Below, piece by piece: positions 35,248-43,344 of a stretch of 64,000 nucleotides of DNA (position 1 is its first letter; the number at the start of each line of letters is the position of its first letter). The stretch spans positions 310,001-374,000 of the forward strand of contig NZ_CP009518.1 of NCBI RefSeq assembly GCF_000970325.1. Reading direction: 5' to 3'. Source of the stretch: Methanococcoides methylutens MM1 (GTDB lineage: Archaea > Halobacteriota > Methanosarcinia > Methanosarcinales > Methanosarcinaceae). The position numbers were made by a program, and so were the translations under genes. The notes below the pieces were generated by a model that was given only the letters and a program-made list of their open reading frames with translations, had not been told where the DNA came from and made no database searches.

Positions 35248-35775
35248 TCATTCGATCTTACGTGCTACCGTTTCAATTGCCTCGACAAGGCTGTTCTTTG
35301 GCATTATCGTTGCAACAGGTATGCGGATTATCTTTTCAACGGTGGAGCTGACGATCGGTGCACAAACAAGTGCTTTGGCACCTTCCCTTTCGGCACGGAC
35401 GGCGGCTATGATGGCCTCTTCCATTGATGTGGCGGAGTACTCCCTGATCGTGCAAAGGGTGCCGGAGATCTTTCTCTTTGTTTCGTTGATGTTATCCAGT
35501 ACGGGGCGTGCAGCGATGACGGCAATGAACTCTCCTTTTTCTGAGCCTTCTATCGTCCGGATGGTCTTCACTATCTGACGAAGTGTCCTCATGTTCGGTT
35601 CCCTGTTACCTGACATCAACTTATACAGTGTGCTTGGGGGAATATTTGCATATTCTGAGAACTCTATAGCTGTGAGCTCAAGATCCTCTTTTATGACTTT
35701 TAAAAGTGTATTCTGAAATGCCTCATCTGATTCAAAAGCAGCATCAATCACTTTATTTGCAACACTTATGTTCAT
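35248..35775 (-). CDS. Helix-turn-helix regulator with possible ligand-binding domain
   Basis: The ~175-residue protein has an XRE-type helix-turn-helix (EFSEYANIPPSTLYKLMSGN, ~40-60) and a C-terminal alpha/beta domain (FIAVIAARPVLDNI, then EGAKALVCAPIVSSTVEKI) that may bind a small molecule. It is divergent from the ABC importer and is its likely regulator. The start is uncertain: ATG 35775 sits one base after GGAGGA, too close for normal initiation. ATA 35769 is seven bases from GGAGG, and TTG 35793 lies before it. Confidence 0.75.
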   Translation of the reverse strand: MNISVANKVIDAAFESDEAFQNTLLKVIKEDLELTAIEFSEYANIPPSTLYKLMSGNREPNMRTLRQIVKTIRTIEGSEKGEFIAVIAARPVLDNINETKRKISGTLCTIREYSATSMEEAIIAAVRAEREGAKALVCAPIVSSTVEKIIRIPVATIMPKNSLVEAIETVARKIE

Positions 35776-35932
35776 TCCTCCAATACAATCCAATTTCCAT
35801 TTAGGATATCTTTTCCTTCGTATTAATACTTTTAGGACATAATGATGGGATATGTGGTAAGACTTAAATAGTTCATTTTGACGAAATATTATGTTACTAA
35901 GAGTTACAATATAATTTACCAGGAGGTTTTAT

Positions 35933-36928
35933 ATGAAAATCACAACAATTGCATTTATTTCTATCATGCTGGTTGCAGCTGTCTTCCTTTCAGGATGTAC
36001 TTCTGCACCTGAGGAAGATGCCGCGATCACAGAGATCAATATTGGCTACCAGCCAAGCACACACCAGATCGCCCATATGACAGCCATGGAGAAAGGCTGG
36101 TGGGCAGAGGACCTTGCACCATTTGGTGTTGAGGCTGTGAACGAGTTCGAGTTCCCAACAGGTGCTCCTGAGATGCAGGCAATGCTCGCAGGCGAGCTAG
36201 ATGTTGCTTACGTCGGTGCTGCTCCTGTTATATCTGCACTGGCTACTGGTCTGGATGCTAAGATCGTTGCAGCAGTCAACACACAGGGTTCCGATCTTGT
36301 ACTTAGACCTGAAGTTCCTTATGAAAGTCCTGAAGATCTTAAAGGATTAACCATTGCAACCTTCCCTCCGGGAACTATTCAGGATACACTGTTCAGGGAC
36401 TGGCTTATTGAAAACGGCATTGATCCTGTTAATGATCTCGAAATAAAGGCTATGGGACCGGGACCTGCTAAAGCAGCTATTGCAGCAGGTCAGGTAGATG
36501 GTGTATTCCTGCCACATCCTTCCCCAACTTTCATTGAAGCAGAAGGAAATGGCCGTACTGTTCTTGCATCAGGTGAGATCATGCCGGATCACCCATGCTG
36601 TGTACTGGTTGTAAGCGGTGACCTTATCAGGAACAATCCTGAAATGGTCGAACAGATCATTATGACCCATATAAAGGCTATAGAATACGATTCTGCAAAC
36701 CTTGAAGAAGCTTCGGAAACATACGGTACCAAGCTTACCGCTGATCAGGAGATTGTCCTTGAATCCCTTGAGGATTGGGATGGTGTCTGGTCTGCAGATC
36801 CACGTCCGCTTGTAGATTCAACAGTTGAATATGCAAATATACAGTACGAACTTGGGTTCATTAATGAAGAACTTACAGCAGAAGATATCTTTGATGTAAG
36901 TTTCTATGAAGCTGTATCTGAAGAGTAA
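35933..36928 (+). CDS. ABC transporter substrate-binding lipoprotein (SsuA/TauA/NMT1-like)
   Basis: The 331-residue protein has a lipoprotein signal with lipobox FLSGC (Cys22). A periplasmic-binding-type fold of the NMT1/SsuA/TauA group follows: INIGYQPSTHQIAHMTAMEKGWW, short GELDVAYVGAAPVISALATG near 92, and GQVDGVFLPHPSP near 190. Relatives bind sulfonates, taurine, nitrate or thiamine precursors, and the ligand here is unknown. AGGAGGT lies six bases before the ATG. A permease and an ATPase follow, and a regulator is divergent. Confidence 0.9.
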   Translation: MKITTIAFISIMLVAAVFLSGCTSAPEEDAAITEINIGYQPSTHQIAHMTAMEKGWWAEDLAPFGVEAVNEFEFPTGAPEMQAMLAGELDVAYVGAAPVISALATGLDAKIVAAVNTQGSDLVLRPEVPYESPEDLKGLTIATFPPGTIQDTLFRDWLIENGIDPVNDLEIKAMGPGPAKAAIAAGQVDGVFLPHPSPTFIEAEGNGRTVLASGEIMPDHPCCVLVVSGDLIRNNPEMVEQIIMTHIKAIEYDSANLEEASETYGTKLTADQEIVLESLEDWDGVWSADPRPLVDSTVEYANIQYELGFINEELTAEDIFDVSFYEAVSEE

Positions 36929-36962
36929 ATAGAAACATACATTAATGAAAAGAGTAATATTG

Positions 36963-36999
36963 CCGGACCTGAGGGTTAATCCCCTCAGTCATCCGGAGG
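36963..36999 (+). promoter_or_regulatory. Intercistronic hairpin overlapping the permease RBS
   Basis: CCGGA (36963-36967) pairs with TCCGG (36992-36996), and inside it CTGAGGG (36969-36975) pairs with CCCTCAG (36982-36988). The GGAGG of the permease (36995-36999) shares two bases with the outer stem. It may reduce permease translation or protect the upstream message, giving more binding protein than permease. Confidence 0.6.
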
Positions 37000-37003
37000 C
37001 AAC

Positions 37004-37792
37004 ATGAGTAAAAACAGCACAAAAAGAATCTCAGGCAGGGGTATAGAACTACTTTCTCTTGCTAGTACTATCATTGTGTGGCAACTGGTGGCTGACTATA
37101 TTGTTGCTAATAAATTCAAGCTTCCGAGTTTTACTGATGTTCTTTTCGCTTTTTTTAAGACCATTGAGACCGGCGCACTGTTTACTGATCTTGCTATAAG
37201 CCTGTTACACTTTGGAATTGGTATCGGTTCAGCTTTAGTTATTGGAATCCCCATAGGTGTATCAATGGGCTGGTTCAAGACCGCGAACCGTGCTTTTGAT
37301 CCTATTATTGAGATCATAAGGCCTATTCCGCCTCTTGCATGGATCCCATTTGCCATAATATGGTTCGGGCTTACGCATATCTCTGCAGGATTTGTGGTTT
37401 TTGTAGGTGCTGTTTTCCCGATAATAATCAATACTTTTGATGGTTTCAAAAGTGTACCCAAGGTCTATGTGGAAGCTGCCAAGGTTCTTGGTTGTATGTC
37501 CAGCAGGTCCCTTATCCGCCACGTTGCTTTCCCTTCAGCCCTTCCTTCCATCGCAGCTGGTATCCGCATAGCAATGGGAGTTGGATGGATGTGCCTCGTA
37601 GCTGCTGAAATGTTCGGAGTGAGCAGCAGTGGTCTTGGTTACAAGATCTGGTGGCACTATTACCTGCACCAGATGGACTTTGTACTTGTCTATATGCTGA
37701 TCCTCGGATTCCTTGGTCTTCTGATAGACAGGATATTCAGGTGGTATGTAGATGGTCGCCTCCTCAAATGGCGTGAAGGGGTTGTGATATAA
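37004..37792 (+). CDS. ABC transporter permease (SsuC/TauC-like)
   Basis: This 262-residue membrane protein has about six helices and the permease loop EAAKVLGCMSSRSLIRHVAFPSA-like segment (EAAKVLG near residue 158, FPSALPSIAAGIRIAMG near 176-192) that contacts the ATPase. It matches the sulfonate/nitrate/taurine group. The stop overlaps the ATPase start by one base (TAATG). Its ribosome-binding site sits in the stem of an intercistronic hairpin. Confidence 0.9.
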   Translation: MSKNSTKRISGRGIELLSLASTIIVWQLVADYIVANKFKLPSFTDVLFAFFKTIETGALFTDLAISLLHFGIGIGSALVIGIPIGVSMGWFKTANRAFDPIIEIIRPIPPLAWIPFAIIWFGLTHISAGFVVFVGAVFPIIINTFDGFKSVPKVYVEAAKVLGCMSSRSLIRHVAFPSALPSIAAGIRIAMGVGWMCLVAAEMFGVSSSGLGYKIWWHYYLHQMDFVLVYMLILGFLGLLIDRIFRWYVDGRLLKWREGVVI

Positions 37793-38550
37793 TGGGTGAA
37801 GTAAAAGTATCCGGTGTTTCGCTGGAATTCGAAAAGGAAAATGGTGAATCCACCCTCGCACTGGATAATGTAAGCCTTGAGATCAAGGACAAGGAATTCG
37901 TCTGTTTCATCGGTCCCTCAGGGTGTGGAAAGACAACTCTTCTGAGGACCATTGCCGGTCTTGAGTTCCCGGATTCCGGAGAGATAACTCTTGACGGGGA
38001 AAAGATCACTGTCCCTGATTCCAAGAGGGGTATGGTATTCCAGGAATATTCACTGTTTCCATGGAGAACGGTTATCCAGAACATAACATTTGGTCTCCAG
38101 ATGAAGGGCTTAAGCAAAAGTGAATCTCTTGAGAAAGGGGAAAAATATCTGAAGCTCGTTGGTCTTGAGCAGTTCAGGAACAGTTATCCGTATGAGCTCT
38201 CAGGTGGAATGCGTCAGAGAGTTGCTATTGCACGTGCTCTTGCAAATGAGCCCAAGGTGCTTCTCATGGACGAACCTTTCGGTGCGCTGGATGCACAGAC
38301 AAGGAACACATTGCAGAACGAACTTCTGGATGTGTGGGCAAAGGACCAGATCACGATCATATTTGTCACCCACAGCGTGGATGAAGCAGTTTTCCTTGCG
38401 GACAAGATCGTTGTAATGACCGCAAGGCCCGGAAAGATCAAAAAGGTCATGAATGTGGAGCTTCCAAGGCCCCGTGACAGGACAAGCTCTGAAGCCAATG
38501 AACTACGTCACAAACTGCTCAGGATGCTTGCAGAGGAAAGGCGGGATTGA
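37792..38550 (+). CDS. ABC transporter ATPase (SsuB/TauB-like)
   Basis: The 252-residue ATPase powers the importer. Walker A is GPSGCGKTTLL near residue 42, Q loop VFQEYSLFPW near 82, signature LSGGMRQRVAIARAL near 134, Walker B VLLMDEPFGALDA near 156 and switch His in FVTHSVDEA near 190. This is the sulfonate/taurine/nitrate clade by motif style. It is the last gene of the operon and its stop lies inside a strong terminator hairpin. Confidence 0.92.
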   Translation: MGEVKVSGVSLEFEKENGESTLALDNVSLEIKDKEFVCFIGPSGCGKTTLLRTIAGLEFPDSGEITLDGEKITVPDSKRGMVFQEYSLFPWRTVIQNITFGLQMKGLSKSESLEKGEKYLKLVGLEQFRNSYPYELSGGMRQRVAIARALANEPKVLLMDEPFGALDAQTRNTLQNELLDVWAKDQITIIFVTHSVDEAVFLADKIVVMTARPGKIKKVMNVELPRPRDRTSSEANELRHKLLRMLAEERRD

Positions 38551-38565
38551 TCCCGCAAATATTTT
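38541..38565 (+). terminator. Terminator of the ABC importer operon
   Basis: GCGGGA (38541-38546) and TCCCGC (38551-38556) enclose loop TTGA, which contains the stop codon. AAATATTTTT follows. Confidence 0.7.
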
Positions 38566-38652
38566 TGATCAATTTATAGCTTAAATACTTAAACTGTATT
38601 TTGTTAAATTCCATTTGACCGGACATTCGATGATCAATAGCTTTATCAAACT

Positions 38653-39087
38653 TTACATATCGGAACGGACAATGAGCTTTGTACCGGATTCTATTTCTTT
38701 TATGTCAACCTTTCCGACAAGCTCAAGCGCTTTTTCCGCTTTTGCAAAAGATACCTTACAGCCGGGTCGGATGGACATCTGATTGCCACATATTGCATGG
38801 CCTGCGACCTCTACATTGTCAAGCATTGTAAGGTTGTGGCCAACATCAACATTCCCTCTGATCTCACAGCGTGTGCTGATAAGTGCATCACCTGCTTTGA
38901 CACTTCCTTTTACGAGAGATGCTTTACCAAGTTCAAGCGAACCGGTTACCTCAAGGTCCTTCCAGAAGTTTGCACCTGAACCTATGATCATGTTCCCATC
39001 GATCCTGACACTCTCTTCAAAGAATGCTTTCCTGCGAACAATGTATGTATTTGTTTCCGGGTGATATTTGATAAATCTCTTATCCAT
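38653..39087 (-). CDS. Bactofilin-like polymer-forming protein
   Basis: The 144-residue protein looks like a right-handed beta-helix of the bactofilin type: short repeating strands with periodic Gly/Val/Leu (FFEESVRIDGNMIIGSGANF, then DLEVTGSLELGKASLVKGSV, then TRCEIRGNVDVGHNL). It has no signal peptide or membrane helix. Bacterial bactofilins form cytoskeletal filaments, and archaeal relatives are uncharacterised. It stands alone, convergent with the ABC operon. Confidence 0.65.
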   Translation of the reverse strand: MDKRFIKYHPETNTYIVRRKAFFEESVRIDGNMIIGSGANFWKDLEVTGSLELGKASLVKGSVKAGDALISTRCEIRGNVDVGHNLTMLDNVEVAGHAICGNQMSIRPGCKVSFAKAEKALELVGKVDIKEIESGTKLIVRSDM

Positions 39088-39194
39088 TTTTGTTCCACAT
39101 CCATGGCCTTAAACGCGGATTGGTACTTTCCTTCAATATAATTGCTATCGGTGCCGTATTAATCTTTCTTTTTCAGACTCTCTTTTACTCTGTC

Positions 39195-39941
39195 TTACTT
39201 TCTCTTATTTATCAGATCGTTCTTCAAAGATCCAAGTGTTATCAGTGAAAGTGCGGTGGCTGTGATGTCACCTTCTCCTTTTCCCCATGAACCATTTGTA
39301 TTCTGCTTTCTAAGCAGCCATTCTCCTGATGCTTCAAGCTTTTCATTGAATCCTGCAATGGATAATGCCTGGATCACGAGGTTGCTTGTGGATATGAACT
39401 TCCATCCTCCGTCCTCGTTCCTTTCAGAGAATATCCATGCGGCACGTTCATTGATGAAATCTGAATAAACATTGGTTTGAACGAGGTCACTTTGTTTTAT
39501 CAGGGCAGTTATGATAAGAGAGGTGGTTCCCACATGTTCCCATTTCTCGCCATAGTTCTCAACAATCCACCTGCAGCCATTCGGCTCGTGAACATTCATA
39601 TCTGCCAGTGCTATCAGTGCGTAGGTGGTGTCATAAACATCATTAACCCAGGACCCGTTGTCCTGTTGCCTGGAGGCCAGCCAATGCAGGCTCTCCTCGA
39701 TGTCAAAGTTATTATCAATATTTGATGTAATTTCCAATGCTGCAAGGGTTGAACAGGCTCTTGCGGTTTCCCTTATGGAACCTTCCCAGTTATCTTCGCT
39801 CCTGAGCTGTACCAGTCGGGAAGAATAGTCATTTTCAACATTCCAGATCCTGCATGCAGTAATGAGGCGTGCAAGTTCCTTTGTACCGGATGCATCCTGC
39901 ACCTCTGTCCATGCAAATGCCCTTTTTATTGCATCTTCCAT
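39195..39941 (-). CDS. Terpene-cyclase/prenyltransferase-fold repeat protein
   Basis: The 248-residue protein is built from alpha-alpha toroid repeats with QW-like motifs: RQQDNGSWVNDVYDTTYALI near 91-110, EDGGWKFISTSNLVIQAL near 175, and TNGSWGKGEGDITATALSL near 215. The catalytic DxDD of squalene-hopene cyclases is not visible, so it is probably not an active cyclase. It may bind a lipid or polypeptide. It follows the second nrdD by 26 bases on the same strand and is probably co-transcribed, an odd pairing. Confidence 0.7.
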   Translation of the reverse strand: MEDAIKRAFAWTEVQDASGTKELARLITACRIWNVENDYSSRLVQLRSEDNWEGSIRETARACSTLAALEITSNIDNNFDIEESLHWLASRQQDNGSWVNDVYDTTYALIALADMNVHEPNGCRWIVENYGEKWEHVGTTSLIITALIKQSDLVQTNVYSDFINERAAWIFSERNEDGGWKFISTSNLVIQALSIAGFNEKLEASGEWLLRKQNTNGSWGKGEGDITATALSLITLGSLKNDLINKRK

Positions 39942-39967
39942 GCGATAGATGATGCAGGCATCTTTAT

Positions 39968-41776
39968 TTAGTGTTTTTCATGGAGGTTGTAGCGGTGCCT
40001 TTCCTCATACTCTTTCTGTTTTCCGGGGTTCCACTGCTTCACGTGTCCGAAATAGCCTGTGACCCTTGAAACGTGGTCAATTGCAGGCTTATTGCAGATG
40101 GGACATTTAAGGTTCATTCCACGCGAGACGTGTCTGTTCTCGCAGACCGAAAAGTCGGGGGAGAAGCAGAAGTAAGCAAGGTCCGTCCCGGCAAGTTTCT
40201 GTATCAGCTCGCTCATTCCTTCCGGGTCCGGGAAACTTTCTCCCATCCAGATATGACTGATTGTGCCTCCGGTAAAATATGGATGAAAAGCTGCTTCGAT
40301 ATTTATTTTTTCTGCAAGGGATATACTTGAGCTGTAGGGCACATGCGTGGAATTTGTGTAGTAAGCATCACGATCAGTTCCCTGAACATGTGCTTTATCA
40401 CCGAACCGGGATCGGTCAAGCATCGCCAGCCTGTGTGCGGTGCTCTCTGCAGGTGTCTGTTCGAACGTGTACTCGATCCCGTCCTCTCTTGAGTATGTCT
40501 CTATCCTTGCAAGCATGTGGCGTATGATCTTCATACCCAGTTCATGCTGTTCTATCATGCTTTCCCCTTTTAGGTTGAGCAGGCATTCATTAAGGCCTAC
40601 AACTCCGAAGGTCAGGTGCCTCGAATCAAAATCAAAATAAGGCAGGTCATTTTCAGTTCTCTGCAGCAGCCAGGGAAGTATCTTCCACTCATAAAGGGAC
40701 TTCCTGACGATCTCCTGTCCTTCGAGCAGGGCTTTCCTTGTTATCTCAAGGATCTCATCCAGTCGATCAAAGAAACCGTCGATATCTCCGGTTTCAAGTG
40801 CAATTCCGGGGAGGTTAACCGTAACTATCTTGTTTGAACCACTTCCCATGCCGCCAGCTGTCCACACGCCTCCTGAATGTCTGGCAAGAAGGCGACAACA
40901 CATGGCCTGAACAGTATTTTCTTCAAGGTAATCTGTGGTCAGGTTCAGGAAGTACGGGGCCCCTGTGGAAGATGTGGCGTACATTGTTTTTTTCCACAGT
41001 GGATCTTCAAGGTCAAGGTCTTTTGTTATGGCAGTGGTTATCAGTGGAAATGTGAATGGAAGGCCGTCAGCATCTCCACTTGCTGCAATTTCCATAAAGG
41101 CATTGTAGATGGCACGTGCTTCCTCTTCAAACTCCGAGTATGTCCTGTCAATGAACTTCCCGTCATAGACCGCGTATTCATTTTTAAGGGACGAAGGGCA
41201 GTTGATACGAAGTCCGATGTTGGTGAATGCACTCTGTGCACCGATACGGTTGGACTGGTTCATCTGGAACATGAATCCCTGTACTATCCGGAGCAATTGT
41301 TCCTCATCGATGTCCGAATAGTGAAGATGTGGTGCAAGCAGCCAGTTGAACATATCAATAGCCTGTGCTCCTGCGAAGAACTGCTGTGAATGAAGCATGA
41401 AGGACATGGCATGGAACATGGCGGCATTGAACTGTTTGGCAGGGGCGCTTCTGGAATCCGGGAACTTAAGTCCGTCCATGAGGAAGATCCTTCCATCGAT
41501 ACCATTGCAGTATGGCTTGAAAGGTTCGCTCAGGTCATGTATGTGGATGATGCCCTTGATGTGGGCATTTGCAACCTCCTTGGAGTACAGTTTCTCAAGT
41601 GCATATCTCTTCTTGAGTTGTGATGCAATATGCATATCGATGACCGATGGGCTAAGTCGTGTGTTTGCGTTCTCCCTGAGCAGCCAGTTCCTGTCATACA
41701 GGACATCGTCTATCAGTTCACCAGTGTTTTCAAAATCAAGACGATTGATCTCGTCGTTGCCTGTGCTCCCACCCAT
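39968..41776 (-). CDS. nrdD: Second anaerobic ribonucleotide reductase, short form
   Basis: This is a 602-residue class III reductase without an N-terminal ATP cone, unlike the 795-residue enzyme encoded at 26170. It shows the cysteine region VQAMCCRLLARHSGG near 288, a four-cysteine zinc site (CFSPDFSVC, then CPIC) and the radical loop RVTGYFGHVKQWN. No redoxin or activase gene is adjacent. I chose ATG 41776: a TATA box (41801-41810) lies 29 bases upstream, so the message is probably leaderless, ruling out TTG 41797. Confidence 0.9.
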   Translation of the reverse strand: MGGSTGNDEINRLDFENTGELIDDVLYDRNWLLRENANTRLSPSVIDMHIASQLKKRYALEKLYSKEVANAHIKGIIHIHDLSEPFKPYCNGIDGRIFLMDGLKFPDSRSAPAKQFNAAMFHAMSFMLHSQQFFAGAQAIDMFNWLLAPHLHYSDIDEEQLLRIVQGFMFQMNQSNRIGAQSAFTNIGLRINCPSSLKNEYAVYDGKFIDRTYSEFEEEARAIYNAFMEIAASGDADGLPFTFPLITTAITKDLDLEDPLWKKTMYATSSTGAPYFLNLTTDYLEENTVQAMCCRLLARHSGGVWTAGGMGSGSNKIVTVNLPGIALETGDIDGFFDRLDEILEITRKALLEGQEIVRKSLYEWKILPWLLQRTENDLPYFDFDSRHLTFGVVGLNECLLNLKGESMIEQHELGMKIIRHMLARIETYSREDGIEYTFEQTPAESTAHRLAMLDRSRFGDKAHVQGTDRDAYYTNSTHVPYSSSISLAEKINIEAAFHPYFTGGTISHIWMGESFPDPEGMSELIQKLAGTDLAYFCFSPDFSVCENRHVSRGMNLKCPICNKPAIDHVSRVTGYFGHVKQWNPGKQKEYEERHRYNLHEKH

Positions 41777-41800
41777 GACTAAATGTCTGGAAGTCAAGCT

Positions 41801-41810
41801 TTATATATTT
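41801..41810 (-). promoter_or_regulatory. TATA box of the second nrdD
   Basis: AAATATATAA on the minus strand is centred 29 bases before ATG 41776, which is the spacing of a leaderless archaeal gene. Confidence 0.65.
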
Positions 41811-41873
41811 ATTTAAATAGCCTGAATGATTAAGTCCCAATGTGGGTGGGCAATATATCCTAAAAAGAGATTC

Positions 41874-41924
41874 GAAAGGCATGCCAAAAAGTGACCGAAC
41901 TTGAATCTTTTAGCAATGCCTTTC
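41874..41924 (-). terminator. Long inverted repeat after the Mrp/ApbC gene
   Basis: GAAAGGCAT (41874-41882) and ATGCCTTTC (41916-41924) form a nine-pair stem with a 33-base loop. On the minus strand CTCTTTTT follows a few bases later, so it could end the apbC transcript. Confidence 0.45.
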
Positions 41925-41939
41925 CTGAGATCACTAATA

Positions 41940-42776
41940 TTATTTTACGAACTCTTCCACAGCATCGACGATCTCATTGAAGACCTTGTACCATTCGGAA
42001 TTTCCTTTGATATCTTCATGGACCTTTCCACTGTCGCTGGTTGCTGCAACATCTGTTTCGATAGGCAATGTACCCAGCACTTTGACACCAAAGTCCTCTG
42101 CTGCCTTTGATACTCCTCCTGAGCCAAACACATGGATCATCTCATCACAGTGTGGGCAGATGATTCCGCTCATGTTCTCTACCATTCCGATAACAGGAAC
42201 TTCGATCATGTTTGCGAAGTTGAGTGATTTCCTGACGCTTGTAAGTGCAACGTCCTGTGGGGTTGTGACAACAACGGCACCGTCAAGGTTTCCGATGAGC
42301 TGTGCAATGCTCAGTGGTTCATCTCCTGTTCCAGGAGGCAAGTCGATGATAAGGTAGTCAAGTGTTCCCCAGTCAACCTCTTCCAGAAACTGCTTGATAG
42401 CGCTCATCTTTGCAGGACCTCTCCAGATGATCGGTGAATCATCGCTGTCGAGAAGTAGACCTACGGACATCACTTTCAGGTTATCGTTGACCGGAACCGG
42501 AACGATCCCGTTTTCCCCGACGACCGGTCTCTGGCCTTCCACACCGAACATTGTAGGGATGGTCGGACCGTGTATGTCGCTGTCAAGAAGACCGACCTTG
42601 TAACCGCGGTCTGCAAGGGTTGCAGCAAGATTAGCGGAGACTGTGCTTTTTCCCACACCGCCTTTTCCGCTCATGACCATGATCTTGTTCTTTATCCCTC
42701 TGAGATTGGATACGAGCTTTGGCTCCTCTGGCTTTGCGCTAAGCAGACTTTCAGGTGATTGAATATTGGATGACAT
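41940..42776 (-). CDS. apbC: Mrp/ApbC/NBP35-type iron-sulfur carrier ATPase
   Basis: This 278-residue ParA-like P-loop protein binds and transfers [4Fe-4S] clusters. It has the deviant Walker A SGKGGVGKSTVSANLA near residues 36-51, the DSDIHGPTIPTMFG switch near 66, IIDLPPGTGDEPL near 143 and the cluster-binding CPHC pair near residue 208. It lacks the N-terminal ferredoxin-like domain of some relatives. A DUF134 gene lies 38 bases upstream on the same strand, a common pairing in archaea. Confidence 0.92.
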   Translation of the reverse strand: MSSNIQSPESLLSAKPEEPKLVSNLRGIKNKIMVMSGKGGVGKSTVSANLAATLADRGYKVGLLDSDIHGPTIPTMFGVEGQRPVVGENGIVPVPVNDNLKVMSVGLLLDSDDSPIIWRGPAKMSAIKQFLEEVDWGTLDYLIIDLPPGTGDEPLSIAQLIGNLDGAVVVTTPQDVALTSVRKSLNFANMIEVPVIGMVENMSGIICPHCDEMIHVFGSGGVSKAAEDFGVKVLGTLPIETDVAATSDSGKVHEDIKGNSEWYKVFNEIVDAVEEFVK

Positions 42777-42814
42777 TTTACATCTCCTTTTATTATTTTT
42801 GAACTACCAGGGAA

Positions 42815-43138
42815 TCAGTTCGATTCATTCTGGTCTTTGATGCTGACATAGTTCCCGCCTTTGATCTCTATTGCTTTGCCTGTGGTCAATGCAAAGGCTA
42901 TCTTCTTTCTTGCACTCTTAAGATCTTCCCAGAATGCACGCCTTGAGATTCCCATTTGTGTTGCTGCTTCCTGTTGCTGGAGTCCTTCATAGTCCACAAG
43001 TCTTAATGCTTCCAGCTCTTCCACTGCAACGGAGATCACCTCAAGCTCCGAAAGTGCAACTCCTCGTGGCTTAAAATAGAATCCCTCAGGGTTACATTTG
43101 ACCCTTCTGGGGCTTTTAGGTCTTCCTCTGCATGTCAT
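42815..43138 (-). CDS. DUF134 (UPF0251) DNA-binding protein
   Basis: The 107-residue protein matches DUF134: [13 protein letters not shown] at the start, an extended [20 protein letters not shown] region, then a helix-turn-helix of sigma-70 region 4 type ([20 protein letters not shown], ~49-68). I chose ATG 43138 (GAGGAT seven bases upstream) rather than ATG 43156. It precedes the Mrp/ApbC gene and may regulate it. Confidence 0.85.
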   Translation of the reverse strand: MTCRGRPKSPRRVKCNPEGFYFKPRGVALSELEVISVAVEELEALRLVDYEGLQQQEAATQMGISRRAFWEDLKSARKKIAFALTTGKAIEIKGGNYVSIKDQNESN

Positions 43139-43344
43139 AGCATCGTATCCTCTCATATTTTAGCATGTATATAAGTAATTCCCACAACCCTTTTATATTT
43201 ATTCACATTTGCTCTATATCATCTGTTTATACATTATTTCGGTCTATGCTTTCATAAAGAATGGGTCAAAGAATTCCGATAAGCAAAAGGCTATTATGTA
43301 TTTTCATAGTTACTATATTAGAACTCATTGAGGAGATACTGTAT

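Noticed and set aside
43139-43344. Possible replication origin beside cdc6
   Set aside because: No ORB-like repeats or strong AT-rich unwinding element were found; cdc6 paralogues need not lie at an origin.
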